DNA of 64,000 bases from Colletes latitarsis (taxonomy: Eukaryota; Arthropoda; Insecta; Hymenoptera; Colletidae). The stretch is taken from the NCBI RefSeq assembly GCF_051014445.1, contig NW_027488366.1:15394001-15458000 (forward strand), given 5' to 3'. The position numbers were made by a program, and so were the translations under genes. Shown piece after piece: positions 26,525 through 40,319 of the stretch (within the stretch, counting starts at the first letter, position 1; each line of letters opens with the position of its first letter). The notes beneath the pieces were generated by a model. It did no database searches, had not been told where the DNA came from, and worked only from the letters and a program-made list of their open reading frames with translations.

Positions 26525-28990
26525 CAGACCTAACCGAGACATAACCAGCGTTATCCTCTAAAATATTAATCGCAACCAGGTTTAATTGACTGTTTCGGTG
26601 TAGTACCGCATTACTACGTGATACAAACCAGAAAAAGGCCAGGATCTTGCCAACAAGTATGCGAGAAATGCGAAAGTACGAACCAGATGAGGGCAAATCC
26701 CAGACCTAACCGAGACAAAACCGGCGTTATCCTCTAAAATATTAATCGCAACCAGGTTTAATTGACTGTTCAGGTGTGGAACCTCATTACTACGGGATCC
26801 AAACCAGAAAAAACCCAGCATCTGGCAAACAAGTATGCGAAAAAAGCGAAAGTATGAGCCAGATGATTGCGAATACCAGAACTAACCCAGACATAACCAG
26901 CGTTATCCTCTAAAACACTAATCGGAACCAGCTTTTATTGACCGTTTCAGTGAGGTACCTCATTACTACGTGGTCCAAACCAGAAAAAACCCAGGATCTG
27001 GCCAACAAGTATGCGAAAAATGCGAAAGTACGGGCCAGATGAGGGCCAATCCCAGACCTAACCGAGACATAACCAGCGTTGTCCTCTAAAATACTATTCG
27101 GAACTAGCTTCTATTGACTGTTTCAGTGTGGTACCACATTACTACGTGATCCAAACCAGAAAAAGCCCAGGATCTGGCCAACAAGTATGCGAAAAATGCG
27201 AAAGTACGGGCCAGATGAGGGCCAATCCCAGACCTAACCGAGACATAACCAGCGTTGTCCTCTAAAATACTATTCGGAACTAGCTTCTATTGACTGTTTC
27301 AGTGTGGTACCACATTACTACGTGATACAAACCAGAAAAAGCCCAGGATCTGGCCAACAAGTATGCGAAAAATGCGAAAGTACGAGCCAGATGAGGGCAA
27401 ATCCCGGATCTAACCTAGATATAACCGGCGTTATCCTCTAACATATTAATCGCAACCAGGTTTAATTGACTGTTTCGGTGTGGAACCTCATTACTACGGG
27501 ATCCAAACCAGAAAAGACCCAGGATCTTCCCAACAAATATGCGAAAAACGCGAAAGTATGAGCCAGATGATTGCAAATACCAGAACTAACCCAGACATAG
27601 CCAGCGTTATCCTCTAAAATACTATTCGGAACCAGCTTCTATTGACTGTTTCAGTGTGGTACCACATAACTACGTGATCCAAATCAGCAAAAAGCCTAGG
27701 ATCTGGCCAACAAGAGTGCAAAAATGCGAAAGTACGGGCCAGATGAGGGCAAATCCCAGACCTAACCGAGACATAACCAGCGTTATCCTCTAAAATATTA
27801 ATCGCAACCAGGTTTAATTGACTGTTTCGGTGTAGTACCGCATTACTACGTGATACAAACCAGAAAAAGGCCAGGATCTTGCCAACAAGTATGCGAGAAA
27901 TGCGAAAGTACGAACCAGATGAGGGCAAATCCCAGACCTAACCGAGACAAAACCGGCGTTATCCTCTAAAATATTAATCGCAACCAGGTTTAATTGACTG
28001 TTCAGGTGTGGAACCTCATTACTACGGGATCCAAACCAGAAAAAACCCAGCATCTGGCAAACAAGTATGCGAAAAAAGCGAAAGTATGAGCCAGATGATT
28101 GCGAATACCAGAACTAACCCAGACATAACCAGCGTTATCCTCTAAAACACTAATCGGAACCAGCTTTTATTGACCGTTTCAGTGAGGTACCTCATTACTA
28201 CGTGGTCCAAACCAGAAAAAACCCAGGATCTGGCCAACAAGTATGCGAAAAATGCGAAAGTACGGGCCAGATGAGGGCCAATCCCAGACCTAACCGAGAC
28301 ATAACCAGCGTTGTCCTCTAAAATACTATTCGGAACTAGCTTCTATTGACTGTTTCAGTGTGGTACCACATTACTACGTGATCCAAACCAGAAAAAGCCC
28401 AGGATCTGGCCAACAAGTATGCGAAAAATGCGAAAGTACGGGCCAGATGAGGGCCAATCCCAGACCTAACCGAGACATAACCAGCGTTGTCCTCTAAAAT
28501 ACTATTCGGAACTAGCTTCTATTGACTGTTTCAGTGTGGTACCACATTACTACGTGATACAAACCAGAAAAAGCCCAGGATCTGGCCAACAAGTATGCGA
28601 AAAATGCGAAAGTACGAGCCAGATGAGGGCAAATCCCGGATCTAACCTAGATATAACCGGCGTTATCCTCTAACATATTAATCGCAACCAGGTTTAATTG
28701 ACTGTTTCGGTGTGGAACCTCATTACTACGGGATCCAAACCAGAAAAGACCCAGGATCTTCCCAACAAATATGCGAAAAACGCGAAAGTATGAGCCAGAT
28801 GATTGCAAATACCAGAACTAACCCAGACATAGCCAGCGTTATCCTCTAAAATACTATTCGGAACCAGCTTCTATTGACTGTTTCAGTGTGGTACCACATA
28901 ACTACGTGATCCAAATCAGCAAAAAGCCTAGGATCTGGCCAACAAGAGTGCAAAAATGCGAAAGTACGGGCCAGATGAGGGCAAATCCCA
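26525..28990. repeat. 7-mer higher-order repeat, 1,232-bp period, about two copies
   Basis: About 26,525-27,758 recurs at about 27,758-28,990 with offset 1,232 bp (7 monomers). Matching landmarks include CTAACCTAGATATAACC (27,410 and 28,642), GAAAAGACCCAGG (27,510 and 28,742) and AACAAGAGTGCAAAAATG (27,711 and 28,943). The second copy begins to differ near 28,990, where CCGGCG replaces CCAGCG. Near-identity over this length suggests one of the younger duplications in the window. Confidence 0.82.
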
Positions 28991-31020
28991 GACCTAACCG
29001 AGACATAACCGGCGTTATCCTCTAAAATATTAATCGCAACCAGGTTTAATTGACTGTTTCGGTGTGGAACCTCATTACTACGGGATCCTAACCAGAAAAA
29101 ACCCAGGATCTGGCCAATAAATATGCGAAAAACGCGAAAGTATGGGCCAGATGATTGCAAATACCAGAACTAACCCAGACATAGCCAGCGTTATCCTCTA
29201 AAATACTATTCGGAACCAGATTCTATTGACTGTTTCAGTGTGGTACCACATTACTACGCGATCCAAATCAGCAAAAAGCCTAGGACCTGGCCAACAAGTA
29301 TGCGAAAAATGCGAAAGTACGGGCCAGATGAGGGCCAATCCCAGACCTAACCGAGACATAACCAGCGTTGTCCTCTAAAATACTATTCGGAACTAGCTTC
29401 TATTGACTGTTTCAGTGTGGTACCACATTACTACGTGATCCAAATCAGCAAGAAGCCTAGGATCTGGCCAACAAGAATGCAAAAATGCGAAACTACGGGC
29501 CAGGTGAGGGCAAATCCCAGACCTAACCGAGACATAACCAGCGTTATCCTCTAAAATATTAATCGCAACCAGGTTTAATTGACTGTTTCGGTGTAGTACC
29601 GCATTACTACGGGATCCTAACCAGAAAAAACCCAGCATCTGGCAAACAAGTATGCGAAAAAAGCGAAAGAATGAGCCAGATGATTGCGAATACCAGAACT
29701 AACCCAGACATAACCAGCGTTATCCTCTAAAACACTAATCGGAACCAGCTTTTATTGACCGTTTCAGTGAGGTACCTCATTACTACGTGGTCCAAACCAG
29801 AAAAAACCCAGGATCTGGCCAACAAGTATGCGAGAAATGCGAAAGTACGAGCCAGATGAGGGCAAATCCCAGACCTTCCCGAGACAAAACCGGCGTTATC
29901 CTCTAAAATATTAATAGAAACCAGGTTTAATTGACTGTTTCAGTGTAGTACCACATTACTACGTGATCCTAACAATAGAAAAACACAGGATCTGGCCATT
30001 CAAGTATGCGAAAAATGCGAAAGTACGGGCCAGATGAGGGCAAATCCCAGACCTAACCGAGACATAACCAGCGTTATCCTCTAAAATATTAATCGCAACC
30101 AGGTTTAATTGACTGTTTCAGTGTGGTCCCACATTACTACTTGGTCCAAGCCAGAACAAGGCCAGGATCTGGCCAACAAGTATGCGAGAAATGCGAAGGT
30201 ACGAGCCAGATGAGGGCAAATCCCAGACCTAACCGAGATATAACCGGCAATATCCTCTAAAATATTAATCGAAACTAGGTTTAATTGACTGTTTCGGTGT
30301 GGAACGTAATTATTACGTGATCCAAACCAGAAAAAACCCAGCATCTGGCCAACAAGTATGCGAAAAAAGCGAAAGTATGAGCAAGATGATTGCAAATACC
30401 AGAACTAACCCAGACATAGCCAGCGTTATCCTCTAAAATACTATTCGGAACCAGCTTCTATTGACTGTTTCAGTGTAGTACCACATTACTACGTGATACA
30501 AACCAGAAAAAGGCCAGGATCTGGCCAACAAGTATGCGAGAAATGCGAAAGTACGAACCAGATGAGGGCAAATCCCAGACCTAACCGAGACAAAACCGGC
30601 GTTATCCTCTAAAGTATTAATCGCAACCAGGTTTAATTGACTGTTCAGGTGTGGAACATCATTACTACGGAATCCAAACCAGAAAAAACCCAGCATCTGG
30701 CAAACAAGTATGCGAAAAAAGCGAAAGTATGAGCCAGATGATTGCGAATACCAGAACTAACCCAGACATAACCAGCGTTATCCTCTAAAACACTAATCGG
30801 AACCAGCTTTTATTGACCGTTTCAGTGAGGTACCTCATTACTACGTGGTCCAAACCAGAAAAAACCCAGGATCTGGCCAACAAGTATGCGAAAAATGCGA
30901 AAGTACGGGCCAGATGAGGGCCAATCCCAGACCTAACCGAGACATAACCAGCGTTGTCCTCTAAAATACTATTCGGAACTAGCTTCTATTGACTGTTTCA
31001 GTGTGGTACCACATTACTAC

Positions 31021-31370
31021 GTGATACAAACCAGAAAAAGCCCAGGATCTGGCCAACAAGTATGCGAAAATGCGAAAGTACGAGCCAGATGAGGGCACAT
31101 CCCAGACCTAACCAAGACATAACCGGCGTTATCCTCTAAAATATTAATCGCAACCAGGTTTAATTGACTGTTTCAGTGTGGTACCACATTACTACGTGAT
31201 ACAAACCAGAAAAAGCCCAGGATCTGGCCAACAAGTATGCGAAAATGCGAAAGTACGAGCCAGATGAGGGCACATCCCAGACCTAACCAAGACATAACCG
31301 GCGTTATCCTCTAAAATATTAATCGCAACCAGGTTTAATTGACTGTTTCAGTGTGGTACCACATTACTAC
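31021..31370. repeat. Perfect tandem duplication of a single 175-bp monomer
   Basis: Bases 31,021-31,195 and 31,196-31,370 appear identical throughout. Both have two private markers: TATGCGAAAATGCG, one A shorter than usual and the reason for the 175-bp length, and GAGGGCACATCCC. Both are B1 type, and the next monomer also starts as B1, so the B1/B2 alternation is broken and the palindrome occurs on consecutive monomers 175 bp apart. Confidence 0.88.
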
Positions 31371-33334
31371 GTGATACAAACCAGAATAAGGCCAGGATAT
31401 GGCCATCAAGTATGCGAAAAATGCGCAGGTACGAGCCAGATGAGGGCAAATCCCGGATCTAACCAAGATATAACCGGCGTTATCCTCTAACATATTAATC
31501 GAAACCAGGTTTAATTGGCTGTTTCGGTGTGGAACGTCATTATTACGGGATCCAAAACAGAAAAAACCCAGCATCTGGCCAACAAATATGCGAAAAACGC
31601 GAAAGTATGGGCCAGATGATTGCAAATACCAGAACTAACCCAGACATAGCCAGCGTTATCCTCTAAAATACTATTCGGAACCAGCTTCTATTGACTGTTT
31701 CAGTGTGGTACCACATTACTACGTGATCCAAATCAGCAAAAAGCCTAGGATCTGGCCAACAAGAATGCAAAAATGCGAAACTACGGGCCAGGTGAGGGCA
31801 AATCCCAGACCTAACCGAGACATAACCAGCGTTATCCTCTAAAATATTAATCGCAACCAGGTTTAATTGACTGCTTCGGTGTAGTACCGCATTACTACGT
31901 GATACAAACCAGAAAAAGGCCAGGATCTTGCCAATAAGTAAGCGAAAATTGCGAAAGTACGAGCCAGATGAGGGCAAATCCCAGACCTAACCGAGACATA
32001 ACCGGCGTTATCCCCTAAAATATTAATCGCAACCAGGTTCAATTGACTCTTCCGGTGTGGAACCTCGTTACTACGGGATCCTAACCAGAAAAAACCCAGG
32101 ATCTGGCCAACAAATATGCGAAAAACGCGAAAGTATGAGCCAGATGATTGCGAATACCAGAACTAACCCAGACATAACCAGCGTTATCCTCTAAAACACT
32201 AATCGGAACCAGCTTTTATTGACCGTTTCAGTGAGGTACCTCATTACTACGTGGTCCAAACCAGAAAAAACCCAGCATCTGGCCAACAAGTGGGCGAAAA
32301 AAGCGAAAGTATGAGCAAGATGATTGCAAATACCAGAACTAACCCAGACATAACCAGCGTTATCCTCTAAAACACTAATCGGAACCAGCTTTTATTGACT
32401 GTTTCAGTGTGGTACCACATTACTGCGTGATCCAAACCAGAAAAAGCCCAGGATCTGGCCAACAAGTATGCGAAAAATGCGAAAGTACGGGCCAGATGAG
32501 GGCAAATCCCAGACCTAACCGAGACATAACCAGCGTGATCCTCTAAAATACTATTCGGAACTAGCTTCTATTGACTGGTTCAGTGTGGTACCACATTACT
32601 ACGTGATACAAACCAGAAAAAGCCCAGGATCTGGCCAACAAGTATGCGAAAAATGCGAAAGTACGAGCCAGATGAGGGCAAATCCCAGACCTAACCGAGA
32701 CATAACCGGCGTTATCCTCTAAAATATTAATCGCAACCAGGTTTAATTGACTGTTTCGGTGTGGAACCTCATTACTACGGGATCCAAACCAGAAAAAACC
32801 CAGGATCTTGCCAACAAATATGCGAAAAACGCGAAAGTATGAACCTGATGATTGCAAATACCAGAACTAACCCAGACATAGCCAGCGTTATCCTCTAAAA
32901 TTCTACTCGGAACCAGCTTCTATTGACTGTTTCAGTGTGGTACCACATTACTACGTGATACAAACCAGAATAAGGCCAGGATATGGCCAACAAGTATGCG
33001 AAAAATGCGCAGTTACGAGCCAGATGAGGGCAAATCCCGGATCTAACCGAGATATAACCGGCGTTAACCTCTAACATATTAATCGAAACCAGGTTTAATT
33101 GGCTGTTTCGGTGTGGAACGTCATTACTACGGGATCCTAACCAGAAAAAACCCAGGATCTGGCCAATAAATATGCGAAAAACGCGAAAGTATGGGCCAGA
33201 TCATTGCAAATACCAGAACTAACCCAGACATAGCCAGCGTTATCCTCTAAAATACTATTCGGAACCAGCTTCTGTTGACTGTTTCAGTGTGGTACCGCAT
33301 TACTACGTGATCCAAATCAGCAATAAGCCTAGGA

Positions 33335-35175
33335 TCTGGCCAACAAGAATGCAAAAATGCGAAACTACGGGTCAGGTGAGGGCAAATCCCAGACCTAACC
33401 GAGACATAACCAGCGTTATCCTCTAAAATATTAATCGCCACCAGGTTTAATTGACTGTTTCGGTGTAGTACCGCATTACTACGTGATACAAACCAGAGAA
33501 AGGCCAGGAACTTGCCAATAAGTATGCGAAAATTGCGGAAGTACGGGACAGATGAGGGCAAATCCCAGACCTAACCGAGAAATAACCGGAGATATCCTCT
33601 AAAATATTAATCGAAACCAGGTTTAATTGACTGTTTCAGTGTGGTCCCACATTACTACGTGATCCAAAGCAGAAGAAGCCCAGGATCTGGCCAGCAAGTA
33701 TGCGGAAAATGCGAAAGTACGAGCCGGATGAGGGCAAATCCCAGACCTAACCGAGACATAACCGGCGTTATCCTCTAAAATATTAATCGCAACCAGGTTT
33801 AATTGACTGTTTCGGTGTGGAACCTCGTTACTACGGGATCCTAACCAGAAAAAACCCAGGATCTGGCCAACAAATATGCGAGAAATGCGAAAGTACGAGC
33901 CAGATGAGGGCAAATCCCAGCCCTAACCGAGACATAACCGGCTTTATCCTCTAAAATATTAATCGCAACCGGGATTAATACCCTGCTCGGTGTGGTACCA
34001 CATTACTACGTGGTCCGAGCCAGAAAAAGGCCAGGATCTGGCCAACAAGTACGCGAAAAATGCGAAGGTACGAGCCAGATGAGGGCAAATCCCAGACATA
34101 ACCGAGATATAACCGGCGTTATCCTCTAAAATACTATTCGGAACCAGCTTCTATTGACTGTTTCAGTGTGGTACCACATTACTGCGTGATACAAACCAGA
34201 AAAAGCCCAGGATATGGCCAACAAGTATGCGAAAAATGCGAAAGTACGGGCCAGATGACGGCAAAACCCAGACCTAACCGAGACATAACCCGCGTTATCC
34301 TCTAAAATATTAATCGCAACCAGGTTTAATTGACTGATTCGTTGTGGTAGCGCATTACTACGTGACACAAACCAGAAAAAGCCCAGGATCTTGAAAACAA
34401 GTATGAGCCAGATGATTGCAAATACCAGAACTAACCGAGACATAACCTGCGTTATCCTCTAAAATTTTAGTCGCAACCAGGTTTAATTGACTGTTTCAGT
34501 GTGGTACCACATTACTACGTGATCCTAACAATAGAAAAACACAGGATCTGGCCATTCAAGTATGCGAAAAATGCGAAAGTACGGGCCAGATGAGGGCAAA
34601 TCCCAGACCTAACCGGGATATAACCGGCAATATCCTCTAAAATATTAATCGAATCCGGGTTTAATTGACTGTTTCGGTGAGGTATGCCATTATTACGGGA
34701 TACAAACCAGGAAAAACCCAGGATCTGGTCAACAAGTATGCGAAAAATGCGAAAGTTCGAGCCAGATGAGGACAAATCCCAGACCTAACCGAGACATAAC
34801 CAGCGTTATCCTCTAAAATATTAATCGCAACCAGGTTTAATTGACTGTTTCAGTGTGGTCCCACATTACTACTTGGTCCAACCCAGAAAAAGGCCAGGAT
34901 CTGGCCAACAAATATGCGAAAAATGCGAAAGTACGGATCAGATGAGGGCAAATCCCCGACCTAACCGAGACATAACCAGCGTTATCCTCTAGAATATTAA
35001 TCGCAACCAGATTTAATTGACAGTTTCGGTGTAGTACCGCATTACTACGTGATACAAACCTGAAAAAGGCCAGGATCTTGCCAATAAGTATGCGAAAATT
35101 GCGGAAGTACGTGACAGATGAGGGCAAATCCCAGACCTAACCGAGAAATAACCGGAGTAATCCTCTAAAATATTA
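33335..35175. repeat. Duplicated block, copy 1 (second copy at about 37,012-39,028)
   Basis: The offset is 3,677 bp up to about 33,880 and 3,853 bp after it. The second copy therefore has one extra 176-bp monomer, at about 37,560-37,735. Shared rare variants include AGAAGAAGCCCAGG, GGGATTAATACCC (33,972 and 37,825), the shortened monomer near 34,400 and 38,253, and GGTATGCCATTATTACGGG. Parts of the same block recur at 42,455-43,430 and 45,787-46,610. Confidence 0.78.
34399..34405 (+). other. 19-bp deletion between AAGTATG direct repeats (short monomer)
   Basis: This monomer reads TTGAAAACAAGTATGAGCC and is 157 bp instead of 176. In the intact relative at 48,274-48,299, AAGTATG occurs twice, 19 bp apart, with CGAGAAACGCGA between. 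Here one AAGTATG and the intervening DNA are gone, the signature of slippage or microhomology-mediated deletion. The same deletion is in the duplicate copy at 38,252-38,258. Confidence 0.88.
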
Positions 35176-38100
35176 ATCGCAACCAGGTTTAATTGACTGT
35201 TTCGGTGTGGAACCTCATTACTACGGGATCCTAACCAGAAAAAACCCAGGATCTGGCCAACATATATGCGAAAAAAGCGAAAGTATGAGCAAGATGATTG
35301 CAAATACCAGAACTAACCCAGACATAGCCAGCGTTATCCTCTAGAATACTATTCGGAACCGGCTTCTATTGACTGTTTCAGTGAGGTACCTCATTACTAC
35401 GTGATACAAACCAGAAAAAGGCCAGGATCTGGCCAACAAGTATGCGAAAAATGCGAAAGTACGAGCCAGATGAGGGCAAATCCCAGACCTAACCGAGACA
35501 TAACCGGCGTAATCCTCTAAAATATTAATCGCAAACTGGTTCAATTGACTGTTCAGGTGTGGAACCTCATTACTACGGGATCCAAACCAGAAAAAACCCA
35601 GGATCTGGCCAACAAATATGCGAAAAACGCGAAAGTATGAGCCAGATGATTGCAAATACCAGAACTAACCCAGACATAGCCAGCGTTATCCTCTAAAATA
35701 CTATTCGGAACCAGCTTCTATTGACTGTTTCAGTGTGGTACCACATTACTACGTGATACAAACCAGAAAAAGGCCAGGATCTGGCCAACAAGTATGCGAA
35801 AAATGCGAAGGTACGAACCAGATGAGTGCAAATCCCAGACCTAACCGAGATATAACCGGCGTTATCCTCTAAAACACTAATCGGAACCAGCTTTTATTGA
35901 CTGTTTCAGTGAGGTACCTCATTACTACGTGGTCCAAACCAGAAAAAACCGAGCATCTGGCCAACAAGTATGCGAAAAAAGCGAAAGTATGAGCAAGATG
36001 ATTGCAAATACCAGAACGAACCCAGACATAACCAGAGTTATCCTCTAAAATACTATTCGGAACCAGCTTTTATTGACTGTTTCAGTGAGGTACCTCATAA
36101 CTACGTGATACAAACCAGAAAAAGGCCAGGATCTGGCCAACAAGTATGCGAAAAATGCGAAAGTACGAGCCAGATGAGGGCAAATCCCAGACCTAACCGA
36201 GACATAAACGGCGTTATCCTCTAAAATATTAATCGCAACCAGGTTTAATTGACTGTTTCAGTGTGGTCCCACATAACTACTTGGTCCAAGCCAGAAAAAG
36301 GCCAGGATCTGGCCAACAAGTATGGGAAAAATGCGAAGGTACGAGCCAGATGAGGGCAAATCCGAGACCTAACCGAGATATAACCGGCGTTATCCTCTAA
36401 AACACTAATCGGAACCAGCTTTTATTGACCGTTTCAGTGAGGTACCTCATTACTACGTGGTCCAAACCAGAAAAAACCCAGCATCTGGCCAACAAGTATG
36501 CGAAAAAAGCGAAAGTATGAGCAAGATGATTGCAAATACCAGAACTAACCCAGACATAACCAGCGTTATCCTCTAAAACACTAATCGGAACCAGTTTTTA
36601 TTGACTGTTTCACTGTGGTACCACATTACTACGTGATCCAAACCAGAAAAAGCCCAGGATCTTGCGAACAAGTATGCGAGAAACGCGAAAGTACGGGCCA
36701 GATGAGGGCAAATCCCAGAACTAACCGAGATATAACCTGCGTTATCCTGTAAAATTTAAGTCGCAACCAGGTTTAATTGACTGTTTCGGTGTGGAACCTC
36801 ATTACTACGGGATCCAAACCAGAAAAAACCCAGGATCTTGCCAACAAATATGCGAAAAACGCGAAAGTATGAACCAGATGATTGCAAATACCAGAACTAA
36901 CCCAGATATAGCCAGCGTTATCCTCTAAAATACTATTCGGGTCCAGCTTTTATTGACTGTTTCAGTGTGGTACCACATTACTACGTGATCCAAAACAGAA
37001 AAAGCCCAGGATCTGGCCAACAAGAATGCAAAAATGCGAAACTACGGGCCAGGTGAGGGCAAATCCCAGACCTAACCGAGACATAACCAGCGTTATCCTC
37101 TAAAATATTAATTGCCACCAGGTTTAATTGACTGTTTCGGTGTAGTACCGCATTACTACGTGATACAAACCAGAGAAAGGCCAGGAACTTGCCAATAAGT
37201 ATGCGAAAATTGCGGAAGTACGAGACAGATGAGGGCAAATCCCAGACCTAACCGAGAAATAACCGGAGTTATCCTCTAAAATATTAATCGAAACCAGGTT
37301 TAATTGACTGTTTCAGTGTGGTCCCACATTACTACGTGATCCAAACCAGAAGAAGCCCAGGATCTGGCCAGCAAGTATGCGAAAAATGCGAAAGTACGAG
37401 CCGGATGAGGGCAAATCCCAGACCTAACCGAGACATAACCGGCGTTATCCTCTAAAATATTAATCGCAAACAGGTTTAATTGACTGTTTCGGTGTGGAAC
37501 CTCGTTACTACGGGATCCTAACCAGAAAAAACCCAGGATCTGGCCAACAAATATGCGAAAAACGCGAAAGTATGAGCCAGATGATTGCAAATACCAGAAC
37601 TAACCCAGATATAGCCAGCGTTATCCTCTAAAATACTATTCGGGTCCAGCTTTTATTGACTGTTTCAGTGTGATACCACATTACTACGTGATCCAAAACA
37701 GAAAAAGCCCAGGATCTGGCCAACAAGTATGCGAGAAATGCGAAAGTACGAGCCAGATGAGGGCAAATCCCAGCCCTAACCGAGACATAACCGGCTTTAT
37801 CCTCTAAAATATTAATCGCAACCGGGATTAATACCCTGTTCGGTGTGGTACCACATTACTACGTGGTCCGAGCCAGAAAAAGGCCAGGATCTGGCCAGCA
37901 AGTACGCGAAAAATGCGAAGGTACGAGCCAGATGAGGGCAAATCCCAGACCTAACCGAGATATAACCGGCGTTATCCTCTAAAATACTATTCGGAACCAG
38001 CTTCTATTGACTGTTTCAGTGTGGTACCACATTACTGCGTGATACAAACCAGAAAAAGCCCAGGATCTGGCCAACAAGTATGCGAAAAATGCGAAAGTAC

Positions 38101-38251
38101 GAGCCAGATGAGGGCAAAACCCAGACCTAACCGAGACATAACCCGCGTTATCCTCTAAAATATTAATCGCAACCAGGTTTAATTGACTGATTCGTTGTGG
38201 TACCGCATTACTACGTGACACAAACCAGAAAAAGCCCAGGATCTTGCGAAC

Positions 38252-38258
38252 AAGTATG
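38252..38258 (+). other. Second copy of the 19-bp deletion monomer
   Basis: The monomer reads CTTGCGAACAAGTATGAGCC and lacks the same 19 bp as the monomer near 34,400. Because it sits in the matching place of the 3,853-bp duplication, the deletion happened once, before the block was duplicated. It shifts the phase of all following monomers by 19 bp in both copies. Confidence 0.85.
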
Positions 38259-40319
38259 AGCCAGATGATTGCAAATACTAGAACTAACCGAGACATAACC
38301 TGCGTTATCCTCTAAAATTTTAGTCGCAACCAGGTTTAATTGACTGTTTCAGTGTGGTACCACATTACTACGTGATCCTAACAATAGAAAAACTCAGGAT
38401 CTGGCCATTCAAGTATGCGAAAAATGCGAAAGTACGGGCCAGATGAGGGCAAATCCCAGACCTAACCGAGATATAACCGGCAATATCCTCTAAAATATAA
38501 ATCGAAACCGGGTTTAATTGACTGTTTCGGTGAGGTATGCCATTATTACGGGATACAAACCAGGAAAAACCCAGGATCTGGTCAACAAGTATGCGAAAAA
38601 TGCGAAAGTTCGAGCCAGATAAGGACAAATCCCAGACCTAACCGAGACATAACCGGCGTTATCCTCTAAAATATTAATCGCAACCAGGTTTAATTGACTG
38701 TTTCAGTGTGGTCCCACATTACTACTTGGTCCATCCCAGAAAAAGGCCAGGATCTGGCCAACAAGTATGCGAAAAATGCGAAAGTACGGATCAGATGAGG
38801 GCAAATCCCAGACCTAACCGAGACATAACCAGCGTTATCCTCTAGAATATTAATCGCAACCAGATTTAATTGACAGTTTCGGTGTAGTACCGCATTACTA
38901 CGTGATACAAACCTGAAAAAGGCCAGGAACTTGCCAATAGGTATGCGAAAATTGCGGAAGTACGTGACAGATGATGGCAAATCCCAGACCTAACCGAGAA
39001 ATAACCGGAGTAATCCTCTAAAATATTAATCGAAACCAGGTTTAATTGACTGTTTCAGTGCGGTCCCACATTACTACGTTATCCAAACCAGAAGAAACCC
39101 AGGATCTGGCCAACAAGTATGCGAAAAATGCGAATGTACGAGCCAGATGAGGGCAAATGCCAGACCTAACCGAGACATAACCGGCGTTATCCTCTAAAAT
39201 ATTAATCGCAACCAGGTTTAATTGACTGTTTCGGTGTGGAACCTCATTACTACGGGATCCTAACCAGAAAAAACCCAGGATCTGGCCAACATATATGCGA
39301 AAAACGCGAAAGTATGAGCCAGATGATTGCAAATACCATTACTAACCCAGACATAACCAGCGTTATCCTCTAAAATACTATTCGGAACCAGCTTTTATTG
39401 ACTGTTTCAGTGTGGTACCACATTACTACGTGATCCTAACAATAGAAGAACACAGGATCTGGCCATTCAAGTATGCGAAAAATGCGAAAGTACGCGCCAG
39501 ATGAGGGCAAATCCCAGACCTAACCGAGATATAACCGGCACTATCCTCTAAAATATTAATAGAAACCAGGTTTAATTGACTGTTTCGGTGTGGAACGTCA
39601 TTATTACGTGATCCAAACCAGAAAAAACCCAGCATCTGGCCAACAAGTATGCGAGAAATGCGAAAGTACGAGCCAGATGAGGGCAAATCTCTGCCCTAAC
39701 CGAGACATAACCGGCGTTATCCTCTAAAATATTAATCGCAACCAGGTTTAATTGACTGTTTCGGTGTGGCACCTCATTACTACGGAATCCAAACCAGAAA
39801 AAACCCAGGATCTGGCCAACAAGTATGCGAAAAATGCGAAAGTACGAGCCAGATGAGGGCAAATCCCAGACCTAACCGAGACATAAACGGCGTTATCCTC
39901 TAAAATATTAATCGCAACCAGGTTTAATTGACTGTTTCAGTGTGGTCCCATATTACTACTTGGTCCAAGCCAGAAAAAGGCCAGGATCTGGCCAACAAGT
40001 ATGGGAAAAATGCGAAGGTACGAGCCAGATGAGGGCAAATCCGAGACCTAACCGAGATATAACCGGCGTTATCCTCTAAAACACTAATCGGAACCAGCTT
40101 TTATTGACCGTTTCAGTGAGGTACCTCATTACTACGTGGTCCAAACCAGAAAAAACCCAGCATCTGGCCAACAAGTATGCGAAAAAAACGAAAGTATGAG
40201 CAAGATGATTGCAAATACCAGAACTAACCGAGACATAACCAGCGTTATCCTCTAAAACACTAATCGGAACCAGTTTTTATTGACTGTTTCACTGTGGTAC
40301 CACATTACTACGTGATCCA

